A stretch of DNA of 64,000 nucleotides from Pseudovibrio sp. Ad37 (GTDB lineage Bacteria; Pseudomonadota; Alphaproteobacteria; Rhizobiales; Stappiaceae), in the NCBI RefSeq assembly GCF_001623075.1, contig NZ_LMCF01000218.1, positions 124,001-188,000 on the forward strand. The letters run 5' to 3'. Of this stretch, positions 1 to 8,805 are shown in pieces (within the stretch, counting starts at the first letter, position 1; every line of letters begins with the position of its first letter). A model generated the notes under the pieces. The model was not told the origin of the DNA and searched no databases. It saw nothing but the letters and a program-made list of their open reading frames with translations. Position numbers and translations under genes: made by a program.

Positions 1-1243
1 GAAGCCCCTCATCCATGTTGATGTCAATGATCTGCGCACCATTCTCAACCTGAGAACGGGCAACATCAAGCGCTGCATTGTAGTCATCGTTCTTGATCAG
101 TTTGCGGAACCGCGCAGAGCCCGTCACGTTGGTGCGCTCACCCACGTTAACGAAGTTCACTTCCTTGGTGAAAGTGAACGGCTCCAGACCGGACAGACGC
201 ATCAGGCGCGGCACTTCTGGCAAAGCACGCGGCTTCAAGCCTTCCATCGCATCCGCAAGGGCCTTGATGTGATCTGGCGTCGTGCCACAACACCCGCCAA
301 CCACGTTGACCAGTCCAGACTCGGCAAACTCTTTCATGAGGCCAGCCATGTATTCCGGGCTCTCATCGTATTCACCAAACTCATTCGGCAAACCCGCATT
401 CGGATAAGCACAAACAAGAGTATCCGCAACACGGGAAATCTCATCCACGTGCGCACGCATTTCCTTGGCACCCAGCGCACAGTTCAGGCCAACCGTAAAC
501 GGCTCCGCATGACTGACAGAGTTCCAGAATGCTTCCGGTGTCTGACCTGAAAGGGTACGACCAGACAGATCGGTAATCGTGCCGGAGATCATGACCGGCA
601 GCTTGATGCCTTTTTCCTCAAACACCTGATCAATCGCGAACAAAGCCGCTTTTGCGTTCAGGGTATCAAAGATGGTCTCAACAAGAATGAGATCACAGCC
701 ACCATCAACCAGACCACGGGTCGCTTCAGCATAAGAATCCTTCAGATCATCAAAGGAAACTGCACGGAAGCCCGGATTGTTCACGTCCGGAGAGATCGAG
801 GCCGTCCGGTTTGTTGGCCCAAGTCCACCGGCCACAAACCGGCGGCGGGAAGGATCAATCTCCTTCATCTGCTCAACAGCTTCACAGCAAAGGCGGGCAC
901 CTTCCTTGTTCAGCTCATAAACAATGCTCTCCATCGCGTAGTCAGCCTGCGCAATAGAAGTGGAGGAGAACGTGTTGGTCTCGATGATATCTGCACCCGC
1001 TTTCAGATACTGCAGGTGGATATCTCGAATGGCATCTGGCTGGGTCAGGATCAGAAGATCATTGTTCCCTTTCAGATCCTGATTCCAGCTCTTGAAGCGC
1101 TCACCTCGGAACTGCGCTTCATTGAACTGCAGATTCTGGATCATAGTTCCCATGGCACCATCTAAAACAAGGATACGCTCCTTGGCGGCTGCTTCTAGGG
1201 CTGCAAAAATGTCCGAACCGGTCTTTTTCACCTGCAAACTCAT
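1..1243 (-). CDS. metH: Cobalamin-dependent methionine synthase, N-terminal part (cut by window edge)
   Basis: Transfers a methyl group from 5-methyltetrahydrofolate to homocysteine through cobalamin, in the cytosol. The visible 414 residues hold the whole homocysteine-binding barrel and the beginning of the pterin-binding domain ([17 protein letters not shown]). The three zinc ligands are visible: Cys in VGLNCALGA and the pair in [22 protein letters not shown] near the start is the typical MetH N-terminus and supports the ATG at 1243. The cobalamin and reactivation domains lie outside the window. It follows metF on the same strand after about 90 bp, and that gap carries a half-conserved copy of the palindrome found before the SahR-like gene, so it is probably co-regulated with metF. 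Confidence 0.96.
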   Translation of the reverse strand, partial: MSLQVKKTGSDIFAALEAAAKERILVLDGAMGTMIQNLQFNEAQFRGERFKSWNQDLKGNNDLLILTQPDAIRDIHLQYLKAGADIIETNTFSSTSIAQADYAMESIVYELNKEGARLCCEAVEQMKEIDPSRRRFVAGGLGPTNRTASISPDVNNPGFRAVSFDDLKDSYAEATRGLVDGGCDLILVETIFDTLNAKAALFAIDQVFEEKGIKLPVMISGTITDLSGRTLSGQTPEAFWNSVSHAEPFTVGLNCALGAKEMRAHVDEISRVADTLVCAYPNAGLPNEFGEYDESPEYMAGLMKEFAESGLVNVVGGCCGTTPDHIKALADAMEGLKPRALPEVPRLMRLSGLEPFTFTKEVNFVNVGERTNVTGSARFRKLIKNDDYNAALDVARSQVENGAQIIDINMDEGL

Positions 1244-1298
1244 GGGATCCGATCTTTTCTAGTACTTTACTTTTGCGGGTCACGAATGGGGCCGTAAT

Positions 1299-1316
1299 CC
1301 GACAAATATCTTTATA
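1299..1316. promoter_or_regulatory. Probable SahR operator before metH
   Basis: Matches 13 of 18 positions of the perfect palindrome at 3320-3337. The right half ATATCTTTATA (1306-1316) is identical and the left half is degenerate. It lies 55-73 bp upstream of the metH start. SahR is known to control metH/metE, metF, ahcY and metK; the assignment here is inferred from the shared motif. Confidence 0.6.
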
Positions 1317-1332
1317 TGTGCGTGGATTGGAT

Positions 1333-2253
1333 TCAGGCAGCGACAGATGCTTTCACATCCTGTTTTGCGCGAAGACCAAGCATGTGGCAGATCGCGTAAA
1401 CGAGGTCTGCTTTGTTCATTGTGTAGAAGTGGAAGTCCTCAACACCATCATCCGCCAAGCTCATCACCTGCTCGGCAGCAACAGCTGCAGCAACCAGTTC
1501 ACGGGTGCGAGGGTCATCATCAAGACCGTCAAACCGGTGCGCCAACCAACCTGGAACAGAAGCTCCGGTCTTCTTCGCAAAACCAGAAATGCCCTTGAAG
1601 CTGGTCACAGGAACGATACCCGGAATGATTGGAATATTGATGCCGGCAGCCCGAACCCGATCCACATAACGGAAGTAGTGGTCATTATCGAAGAAAAACT
1701 GCGTGATCGCACGGGTCGCCCCAGCGTCCACCTTCGCCTTCAAAACATCCAGTTCACTTTCCCAGCTAGGAGATTCCGGGTGTTTCTCAGGATAGGCTGA
1801 AACAGAAACTTCAAAATCACCAATGGAACGAATGGAAGCCACCAGATCAGCGGTAGACTGGTAACCACCTTCATGTGGATGGTATGTTTCACCGAGCCCG
1901 GTAGCCGGGTCACCACGCAGTGCCACAATATGGCGAACACCGGCATCCCAATAAGAGCGAATGACTTCATTCACTTCTTCCTTGGTGGCATCCACACAGG
2001 TCAAATGGGCAGCTGGCTTCAAAGCTGTCTCATTCACAATACGCGAAACCGTAGAGTGAGTACGCTCACGGGTAGATCCGCCAGCACCATAGGTGACAGA
2101 AACAAAGCTTGGGCCCAAAGGCTCAAGCCGTTTGATTGACGACCAAAGCTGTTGCTCCATCTTCTCGCTCTTTGGAGGAAAAAACTCGAAAGAAACGGAG
2201 ATGTCAGAGGCTCCATTGAGCCTAAAACGGCGATCGATACTATGTTCGCTCAT
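1333..2253 (-). CDS. metF: 5,10-methylenetetrahydrofolate reductase
   Basis: Reduces 5,10-methylene-THF to 5-methyl-THF with FAD and NADH, making the methyl donor used by the neighbouring MetH. The family hallmark SVSFEFFPPKSEKM is at the N-terminus, followed by SVTYGAGGSTRERT, VALRGDP (FAD/folate site) and AITQFFFDNDHYFRY. At 306 residues it is normal for bacterial MetF. The reading frame extends upstream, but ATG 2253 (MSEHSIDRRF) is chosen because it sits two bases after the stop of the SahR-like gene (TAG-TT-ATG). That spacing indicates one transcript and translational coupling. Confidence 0.96.
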   Translation of the reverse strand: MSEHSIDRRFRLNGASDISVSFEFFPPKSEKMEQQLWSSIKRLEPLGPSFVSVTYGAGGSTRERTHSTVSRIVNETALKPAAHLTCVDATKEEVNEVIRSYWDAGVRHIVALRGDPATGLGETYHPHEGGYQSTADLVASIRSIGDFEVSVSAYPEKHPESPSWESELDVLKAKVDAGATRAITQFFFDNDHYFRYVDRVRAAGINIPIIPGIVPVTSFKGISGFAKKTGASVPGWLAHRFDGLDDDPRTRELVAAAVAAEQVMSLADDGVEDFHFYTMNKADLVYAICHMLGLRAKQDVKASVAA

Positions 2254-2255
2254 AA

Positions 2256-3302
2256 CTAAGCAAGCTCCTTGGTCTGATCCGCTACAGGCAGGTCGGTCAC
2301 AACCCGACGATCCTGAGCGAGCCAAAGGGTAACGGTTAATTTGTCTTTCTCCCCCGCGCCCGGGGTAAGATCATTCGTTGAAACAAGCTCCAGATCAGCC
2401 TCGGAAAGCCAATTGCCTACTTGTCCCTGAGAAAAGCCAAGACGACGATGCGCATGCTTCTCTCGCAAAAACTCCAATTCGTGAGGAGCAAAATCTACAA
2501 GCAACAGACGCCCACCCGGCCGCAAAGCACGGGCTGCTTCCAAAATTGCCCGCCCAGGCTCCTCCAGATAATGAAGCACCTGATGAACCACAGTCAGATC
2601 AGCTGTGTCTGGCGCAACCGGCAACGCGTAAATGTCGCCCTGCCGCACCTGCGCTTTCTGCAGGCCTGCACGGTCCAGATTAGCCCGCGCAACAGAAAGC
2701 ATGTTCTGGCTTGCATCAATCCCAATGCCACGCTCGTACTGTTCACTGAACAACTCCAGCAAACGGCCGGTTCCAGTCCCCAGGTCCAGGAGGGTATCAA
2801 AGGACTTGGACCCCACGAGTGCACGCATCGCAGCTTCAACGGCAACTTCCGGCACATGAAGGCTTCGCTCCTTGTCCCAGTTGTTGGCGCGTGCTGCAAA
2901 GAAAGCCGCCGCTTCCTCAGCCTTTGCACGGCGCAACGAAACCAATCGCTCATGGTCGGCAGCAAGTACCGGATCATCCTGCTCGCTCTGCGCAACAATG
3001 CGCCGCGCCAGCTCAGCCGGACCACCTTCACCAAGACGATAATAAACCCAGGCTCCTTCCGGATACCGCTTGATCACCCCTGCCTCACAAAGAAGCTTGA
3101 GATGCCGCGAAATCCGAGGCTGGCTCTGCCCAAGAATGACTGTAAGATCCTTCACGGTCAGCTCACCAAGCACAAGCAAAGCAAGCAGACGAATACGCGT
3201 CGTCTCTCCACAGGCACGCAAGCAGCCCACCAGGTCCTCTACAGGGAGTTTGCCTTCCGGTTCATTGTTCACTGTCGTTATCAAGCCTACTACCGCCACC
3301 AA
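2256..3302 (-). CDS. sahR: ArsR-family repressor fused to SAM-methyltransferase-like domain (SahR type)
   Basis: The N-terminal winged helix (about residues 20-95; TRIRLLALLVLGELTVKDL, SQPRISRHLKLLCEAGVIK) is ArsR type. The C-terminal domain (about 150-330) has a class I methyltransferase fold with motif I LLDLGTGTGRLLE and IGIDASQNML. This architecture is that of SahR, a repressor of SAM-cycle genes whose methylase-like domain senses S-adenosylhomocysteine (known from the family). Position directly before metF and an 18-bp palindrome 18 bp upstream of the start fit autoregulation. The start is uncertain: 3302 is TTG and 3299 is GTG, both without a strong ribosome site. Alternative: an active methyltransferase with a regulatory head, as is often annotated. 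Confidence 0.85.
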   Translation of the reverse strand: MVAVVGLITTVNNEPEGKLPVEDLVGCLRACGETTRIRLLALLVLGELTVKDLTVILGQSQPRISRHLKLLCEAGVIKRYPEGAWVYYRLGEGGPAELARRIVAQSEQDDPVLAADHERLVSLRRAKAEEAAAFFAARANNWDKERSLHVPEVAVEAAMRALVGSKSFDTLLDLGTGTGRLLELFSEQYERGIGIDASQNMLSVARANLDRAGLQKAQVRQGDIYALPVAPDTADLTVVHQVLHYLEEPGRAILEAARALRPGGRLLLVDFAPHELEFLREKHAHRRLGFSQGQVGNWLSEADLELVSTNDLTPGAGEKDKLTVTLWLAQDRRVVTDLPVADQTKELA

Positions 3303-3319
3303 CTGATCGAATAATCTGA

Positions 3320-3337
3320 TATAAAGATATCTTTATA
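3320..3337. promoter_or_regulatory. Perfect 18-bp palindrome, probable SahR operator
   Basis: TATAAAGATATCTTTATA is fully self-complementary and lies 18 bp upstream of the SahR-like start. A related half-conserved copy precedes metH (1299-1316). This fits an ArsR-family dimer repressing its own sahR-metF transcript. Confidence 0.75.
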
Positions 3338-3489
3338 CGTATAATAACTCGATGACAAGGAGGAACATTCCCTTCTCGCACCAAAAGAGGAATAGTTTTT
3401 CTGAGTTTTCCTTGAAAATTGGCGGATCAAAAATCAACTCTGACATTCCGGAGCGGCAAACAGAGAAAAAAAGCGCGGAATTACAACAG

Positions 3490-4302
3490 TTAGGCTTTTG
3501 GACAGCCGTTCTGATCGTCCTCTTCAACCACAGGCAAAACAGCACCACCCACTGCCTTTTTCTGTGAGTCAGAGAAAGTTTGCCCACCAGCAGCCCCTTC
3601 ATCGATCCTCACCTTCACCTCACGATGGGCAAAAGTGATGCCGTCGCGGTTGAAGATCTCCCGAATGGCCGGCCTTCTCCTCGCCCTTGACAATCTCCTC
3701 AACAAGCACCCAGCAATTTGTCAATGCTAATCGGCAGCAACCTGCACAAGTGATCTTGAGAACAGAAATCCAATCTTCTCGGCCCTACTCTCAGGCATCC
3801 CACGATAAAATCGCAAAAGCCTCTTGGCAAACAACTTGTCTGCAAACAGCTCAACCACAAAACCAAGCGTGACTGCCAACAGCGTCAGCGCAAATATCTG
3901 CCACACCCACGAAACACTCGTATCGGTCCGCGCCCGCTCCAGTGCATTATGGACGTGCCTGGGAAAGTTCCCAAGATCCTTCAAAACAGCATTCAGAGAC
4001 TGGCTGGAGCGATCAATGTTCTCCAGAGAGAATAGCTCCAGTCCATTAGATAGCCCCAAAACAAGCGGTGCCCCTTCCATAGGAATTGGCTCGCTTTCCA
4101 TCACCATTTCCTGAGCATCAACCATAGGAGCTGCAACAACTGGGTCCTGCGTTTCAGGCGTTTGCGCAACAACGAAACTGATGTGCAGCAAAAGCCCCAT
4201 ACCAACCAAAACAGCAAGTGTCAGAAAGGAGATAAGGAAATTGAGAAAGCGATCCGCCTTAGAACTGTCAGAAGAAACTTTTTTACTTTTTCTTATTTGC
4301 AT
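3490..4302 (-). pseudogene. Remnant of an MscS-type mechanosensitive channel gene
   Basis: The 5' part (from ATG 4302) encodes a membrane/signal segment (LISFLTLAVLVGMGLLLHIS), a periplasmic stretch and a second membrane segment with KLFAKRLLRFYRGMPESRAE, typical of large MscS-family proteins. It ends at a stop at 3727-3729. Just beyond, in another frame, WVLVEEIVKGEEKA is readable, and after a further shift near 3670 come AIREIFNRDGITFAHREVKV and the C-terminus. These are the conserved tail of MscS proteins. The pore helix and beta domain are missing, so the gene has lost its core by deletion and carries a frameshift. It cannot make a channel. Seen directly: the pieces and stops; inferred: family. 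Confidence 0.75.
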
Positions 4303-4457
4303 CAATCCTGCTTTGGCTACACAACCCAATCAGCAGGAGTAAACACGAACAGCACCTAAAGTTGCTTTGGCAGAAACATTCGACTTTTGGACTAAATTGA
4401 CCAAAGAAAAGGGCCGCACACGCGACCCTCACAAAACCACTTAAATTTTTGAATGGA

Positions 4458-5543
4458 TCAGGCCATCCATTGCTCTTTCCAGGTAATAAATTGCTTATAG
4501 GCTTCTTGTTGGTCAAGCGCCTGATAACTCTTTAACGCAGTCTGACGCTGAGAGTTTGAAAGGCGGTAACGCCATGGCCCAATCTTCAGAAGAGCCTGAA
4601 CAGTCATCATCCCAAAACCAGAGGCACGACACACCACAAGGAAAGGCTCAGTGTCATTTCGCACAGTCCAATGCTGCGCTTCTGCATGACCAATACCAGC
4701 CAGCATCGCAAACGCAGCGACCACTTCAGCAAACCGGTCTTCCTCAGCATAAGCACGCAGAGCATTCTCAGTCAGTTTGCCTTCACGGACCAACTCCATG
4801 ACGCGGCCGCGACCAGTCTCAAAATCATACCGACCCAGCCAGAATTCATTAGAAAGCTTGCCAGCCGCAATCCGTGCAGCTTTCGGCAATTTCCCAGCAG
4901 CTTCGGTCGCGCCTTCTTTGATCAAAAGCTTGCGAACTTGTTCACTAGCGAAGTTTATTAGCGCTTCAATATGAGCATCTGCCAGATCTGCGCGCTGACC
5001 AAGGGCTAGCTGAAGGACTTCGTCCCCCTTCGCGTCGGTCATCAGCGAGTTCACACTGCGCTGACCAAGCACGGCACCATCATTCGCAGCAACAGTCTGT
5101 TTCACCTCGGTATTTCCAAGGTTCACCAGCACATCACTAATATTCTCAGAAATGACATCCCGCTTCGCAATCGCCAGACGATGATCATCGCTCTTGCTGC
5201 GCGCAATGCTCACCAGGTCACTTTCACGCAGCACGTTAGAGTTCCGAAGAAGCGGCTCTGCAATTTCGATTTCATCAAAGGCAAGTTTGCGAACAGTCTG
5301 CTCAGGCGCACGGCGCACTTCAGAAAGCTGTTCCGCCATGTAACTCAGCGCATGCCGCTCAACCATTTCTGAGAGCCGCAGCATCACACCATCGTAAATA
5401 TCGATCTGATCGTCAGAACACCGTTCCCATGTCCGCGCAAACAAAAGCGCAACATGACGCGCAAGCTCCGAACGTCGCTCAATATTGTTCTCAAGCGCGA
5501 GAGATTTGAAATCAACGATATGAGAAGCCAAGTCAGATGACAT
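4458..5543 (-). CDS. DUF2336 domain protein
   Basis: 361 residues, no signal peptide or membrane segment, mostly helical and charged. The pattern of an opening ELARHVALLFARTWERCSDDQ, repeated helical motifs and an aromatic C-terminus (WRYRLSNSQRQTAL) fits the alphaproteobacterial DUF2336 family, whose function is not established. It appears to be a single-gene unit: upstream lies a 524-bp AT-rich gap and downstream the broken channel gene. A short GC-rich dyad at about 4407-4431 could end its transcript. I cannot assign a pathway. Confidence 0.75.
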   Translation of the reverse strand: MSSDLASHIVDFKSLALENNIERRSELARHVALLFARTWERCSDDQIDIYDGVMLRLSEMVERHALSYMAEQLSEVRRAPEQTVRKLAFDEIEIAEPLLRNSNVLRESDLVSIARSKSDDHRLAIAKRDVISENISDVLVNLGNTEVKQTVAANDGAVLGQRSVNSLMTDAKGDEVLQLALGQRADLADAHIEALINFASEQVRKLLIKEGATEAAGKLPKAARIAAGKLSNEFWLGRYDFETGRGRVMELVREGKLTENALRAYAEEDRFAEVVAAFAMLAGIGHAEAQHWTVRNDTEPFLVVCRASGFGMMTVQALLKIGPWRYRLSNSQRQTALKSYQALDQQEAYKQFITWKEQWMA

Positions 5544-6067
5544 TTAAAACACCGATGGGATACGCAAACAGATAAAAACCTATGGAACAGGATTAAACAA
5601 AACACAACTCAATCTATTCTATTTTTAATTAATTTAGAAAAAATAACATGCGATTTGCATGCTTCAAAAAGCGGAAAAACCAATAAGTTTTCTCCCGTTA
5701 GAACAGATTTCAGAAATTTAATTAAAAAGATAAGTGACAACAACGAGTTACAAAAACATCACGGAGACTTAACAAGCTTTATCTATGTTGCGAGCAGACC
5801 AACATCCGTTAACGACTTGTTTGCGACATGTGCTCTTTTTATAAAAGCGTCCCCAAATTTTGAGTAACAGCATCAACGTTTAAGACCAGTCACTCACCCA
5901 ATTCCTTACCAAAAGGTCAATTTCATAAAACCAGCCGTTTTGAGTCGCACCATGCTAGCAACTATGGAGTGCAACACCCCCTCATGATTTCAAGTCAGTA
6001 ATCCAGTAATAATTAGATCAGAACATGTGAATTCAATTTCCTATATTGATAAGATATCCTGATCCTT
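5544..6067. other. AT-rich intergenic gap between DUF2336 gene and oxyR
   Basis: Divergent promoter region of about 520 bp. A 70-codon frame at 5655-5867 has no ribosome site or family likeness and is probably chance. No RNA gene or repeat recognised. It should hold the promoters of both flanking genes. Confidence 0.6.
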
Positions 6068-6955
6068 ATGCTTACGTTCAAACAACTCCGCTATTTCCTC
6101 GCCGTGCAACAGCATCACCACTTTGGCAATGCCGCAGAAGAAGTCTGTGTTTCCCAGCCTGCACTCTCCATGCAGATCCGGGATCTCGAGAAAGAGTTAG
6201 GCCTTTGCCTTGTCGAGAGAAACGCACGTTCAATCCGGATCACGCCGGAGGGCGAAGAAATTGCCAGAAGAGCCAATCAGATCCTGCGAGAAATGCAGGA
6301 CCTTAAGGATTATGCCAAACACGCAGCATCACCGCTAAGCGGTATCATACGCCTCGGTGTCATCCCTTCACTTGCACCATACATTCTGCCCAAGCTGCTA
6401 CCCGCTCTTATCAAGCAATATCCTGATCTTCAGCTCAATCTTCGCGAGACTTTGACAGCATCTCTGGTAAGCGAGCTAAAACACGGCACACTGGATGTTG
6501 TCCTCGCAGCCCTGCCAATCGAGGAGCCAGAGCTTGAAGAAGTACCTATCTTTGAAGATCATTTCCTTTTAGCTGTGTCCAGCTCACGCAAAATAGATGA
6601 GCGTAAGAGGATGGGTCCTGATGATCTGCATGGTGAAAATCTGTTGCTGCTTGAAGAAGGGCACTGCCTCAGAGATCAAACACTGAGCTTTTGTGGAGCA
6701 ATTAGTCAAAATCAATCAGCTAATGTGGGCGCAACAAGTATAGCAACTGTCCTACACATGGTCGCCGCCGGATATGGCGTCACTGTCCTGCCTGAAATTT
6801 GCGCAGATACAGAAATCGCAGACGATCGCATAACACTTTTGCGGTTTGCAGAGCCTCAACCTTCTCGTAGGATAGGTTTAATTTGGCGAAAAACCTCACC
6901 TAAAAGCGAGGATTACATGGCGCTTGCAAGGTGTTTGCGTAACGTCACCAACTAA
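6068..6955 (+). CDS. oxyR: Hydrogen-peroxide sensor, LysR family
   Basis: Transcription activator of peroxide defence. The N-terminal LysR helix-turn-helix (residues 1-60, FGNAAEEVCVSQPALSMQI) is followed by the effector domain. The redox pair is present: Cys200 and Cys209 in GHCLRDQTLSFC, with the same 9-residue spacing as Cys199/Cys208 of E. coli OxyR, plus the SIATVLHMVAAGYGVTVLPE segment typical of OxyR. It has 295 residues, close to the family norm. ATG 6068 starts exactly at the usual LTFKQLRYF N-terminus. No catalase or peroxiredoxin gene adjoins it, so its targets are elsewhere. The next gene downstream is an unrelated LuxR-type regulator. Confidence 0.93.
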   Translation: MLTFKQLRYFLAVQQHHHFGNAAEEVCVSQPALSMQIRDLEKELGLCLVERNARSIRITPEGEEIARRANQILREMQDLKDYAKHAASPLSGIIRLGVIPSLAPYILPKLLPALIKQYPDLQLNLRETLTASLVSELKHGTLDVVLAALPIEEPELEEVPIFEDHFLLAVSSSRKIDERKRMGPDDLHGENLLLLEEGHCLRDQTLSFCGAISQNQSANVGATSIATVLHMVAAGYGVTVLPEICADTEIADDRITLLRFAEPQPSRRIGLIWRKTSPKSEDYMALARCLRNVTN

Positions 6956-7159
6956 TGAAACGAGTTAATTCAACCCGTTGCTGTGAATAACCGAAAAATA
7001 TACCGTGCAACTACATACGTATTATCGATTTCTCACTAAGCTATAGAATATGGATTAGAAGAACGACTCTTTTTTAGATGAACTTCCTTCCACTCAAATG
7101 CACACTATTACGCCATCAGCCGATTTTAGTTGCTTGGTGTAAAACAGGAATCCAATACC

Positions 7160-7762
7160 TTGAACCAAGAGACCGCCCAAATTGTAGACCAAGCATTCTG
7201 CAAGTTCCTTGCAGACAGCCTTGACCGGCTACAAAAGGGCGTGGCCATCATTCAGGGCAATGGAACCATCCTGCAATGCAACGAGTTTGCAAAGCGTCTG
7301 TTTGAGCAAACGCCCCAGATCAAGGTCAGCACCGGAAGGCTAGAGTTCACCGACCCGGGCCACCAGCGCGAGTTCCAGAACGCACAAAATCTGGCCACAG
7401 CAACAATTGATCTGGATGTACAGCAAGAGCTCGTCCTCAGAAGAGATGAAGCATTTCTGCGCCCGATCCATATCGACATACGCCTGGTCGATACTGAGTT
7501 CGACGACCTGTTTTTCCTATTCGTCACAGACTTGGAAATCCAGCAGCAAATCAACATCCAGAAAGCAACCGCCCTCTTCCGCCTGACGGATAAAGAAGCA
7601 ATCGTTCTGGAACAGCTGTCTGGCACGCAAACAGAACCTCAGATTGCATCAGATCTGGACATTACGAAGAACACGCTGCGCACACACCGCAAAAACATCT
7701 ACGCAAAGCTCAACGTGAGCAGCCGCGTGGAGCTGGCAATGCTTCTGTCAATTCTGGTCTAG
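7160..7762 (+). CDS. LuxR-type response regulator with PAS-like sensor
   Basis: About 200 residues. The first part (LDRLQKGVAIIQGNGTILQC) looks like a PAS fold. The C-terminus (about 140-200) is a LuxR/GerE helix-turn-helix: LTDKEAIVLEQLSGTQTEPQ, then LDITKNTLRTHRKNIYAKL. TTG 7160 is preferred because AGGA lies 10 nt upstream; a longer frame from TTG 7130 lacks a ribosome site. There is no receiver domain or autoinducer-binding domain, so it is neither a phosphorelay regulator nor a classical quorum-sensing LuxR. Signal and targets are unknown. Confidence 0.75.
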   Translation: MNQETAQIVDQAFCKFLADSLDRLQKGVAIIQGNGTILQCNEFAKRLFEQTPQIKVSTGRLEFTDPGHQREFQNAQNLATATIDLDVQQELVLRRDEAFLRPIHIDIRLVDTEFDDLFFLFVTDLEIQQQINIQKATALFRLTDKEAIVLEQLSGTQTEPQIASDLDITKNTLRTHRKNIYAKLNVSSRVELAMLLSILV

Positions 7763-7786
7763 GAAGAACGTGAGGTCGCGAGCCGC

Positions 7787-8419
7787 TTAGTTGGGTGAGA
7801 CCTTATAGAGACAACGCCGATCGCCTTTCAGGATATGCTCAACACGCTCGACGCGCACATCATCTCCTAAAACCTCCTGAAACAAATCAAGCTCTGATCG
7901 ACAAAAGTGTTGGCAGGAACGGGCTGCAGCACAAATAGAGCAATGGTTCTCTGCAAACAGATAGCCATTCTCGCCATCCTTCAGAACCTCAGCCATGTAC
8001 CCTTCTTCACTGCGCTGTTCAGCAAGACAATGCAACTTGTCAGAGAGGGTCTTTGCAGACTTCATCGCAGTCAGATAGGACTTCCGGGATTGATCGGCAC
8101 GCGCATCAATAAGACGCTGAAGTCCATCTTCCCCATAAAGGTCTTTGATGTTTCCAAGCAGATCGACCAGTACACCACTATGATTATCAGGAAACTTTCT
8201 GTTGCCTGTCTCAGAAAGACGCCAGGTTCTGCGAGGGCGCCCTACAGTCCCTTTCAGGTCTTCAAACTCAACAAGATCAGCTTCCAGCAACGCATCAAGA
8301 TGTTGACGTACGGCCACAGCCGTCACGCCCAAATGTTTGGCCATGGTTGCAGCTGTGTTCGGTCCGCGCGATTTCAGCGCGTACATCAAACGATCTTTCG
8401 TACGGTCACTCATAGGCAT
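7787..8419 (-). CDS. HTH regulator with C-terminal cysteine cluster (possible Fe-S regulator, COG2345-like)
   Basis: The N-terminal winged helix (about residues 1-75; NTAATMAKHLGVTAVAVRQH, then LKGTVGRPRRTWRLSETG) is followed by a helical region and a C-terminal module with ENHCSICAAARSCQHFC and ERVEHILKGDRRCLYKV. Five cysteines there resemble the metal- or Fe-S-binding site of SufR-type regulators (family knowledge), suggesting a regulator of iron-sulfur or redox genes. The frame can start at TTG 8431, ATG 8419 or ATG 8413; I use 8419. It converges on the LuxR-type gene with a 25-bp gap. No suf or isc genes are in the window to confirm the role. Confidence 0.72.
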   Translation of the reverse strand: MPMSDRTKDRLMYALKSRGPNTAATMAKHLGVTAVAVRQHLDALLEADLVEFEDLKGTVGRPRRTWRLSETGNRKFPDNHSGVLVDLLGNIKDLYGEDGLQRLIDARADQSRKSYLTAMKSAKTLSDKLHCLAEQRSEEGYMAEVLKDGENGYLFAENHCSICAAARSCQHFCRSELDLFQEVLGDDVRVERVEHILKGDRRCLYKVSPN

Positions 8420-8805
8420 CTCATAGCACAATCGAAATTATATGAAAAGTTTTAGCTTTCCTAATAAAGTAAAAGCTGTAGTGCACCAACATCAGAAAAC
8501 AACGCGAAGGAATCACTGATAACTTACCCATTAAATAGTATTGTCTTTGAACTGTAAGAGATTATGCATCATAATTACTCTTCTACATATGTAATGCACA
8601 AATAAGAAATTTCACTTTTCATATAAATCAGAAAAATAGAAGGTACTTATCCCCATTTTCCTAAAACTTACCTAGTATTTTTATAATATTCACATAAAGC
8701 TTGCCCCTTAATTCTCACAGAACCCCCCGCTTTCCTTTTGCGTAAAAGCACATAATCACTATCAATAAGGGCGTGGTAAATAATTGGTTGATAGTGGTGG
8801 GAATG
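8420..8805. other. AT-rich divergent promoter gap
   Basis: Region between the Cys-cluster regulator and the GGDEF gene. Very AT-rich, with no frame or RNA structure that I can support. It presumably carries both promoters. Confidence 0.5.

Noticed and set aside
2378-3314. Plus-strand frames opposite the SahR-like gene
   Set aside because: Overlap a well-supported minus-strand gene entirely and show no family motifs.
5655-5867. 70-codon frame in the oxyR upstream gap
   Set aside because: No ribosome site, AT-rich composition and no likeness to known proteins.
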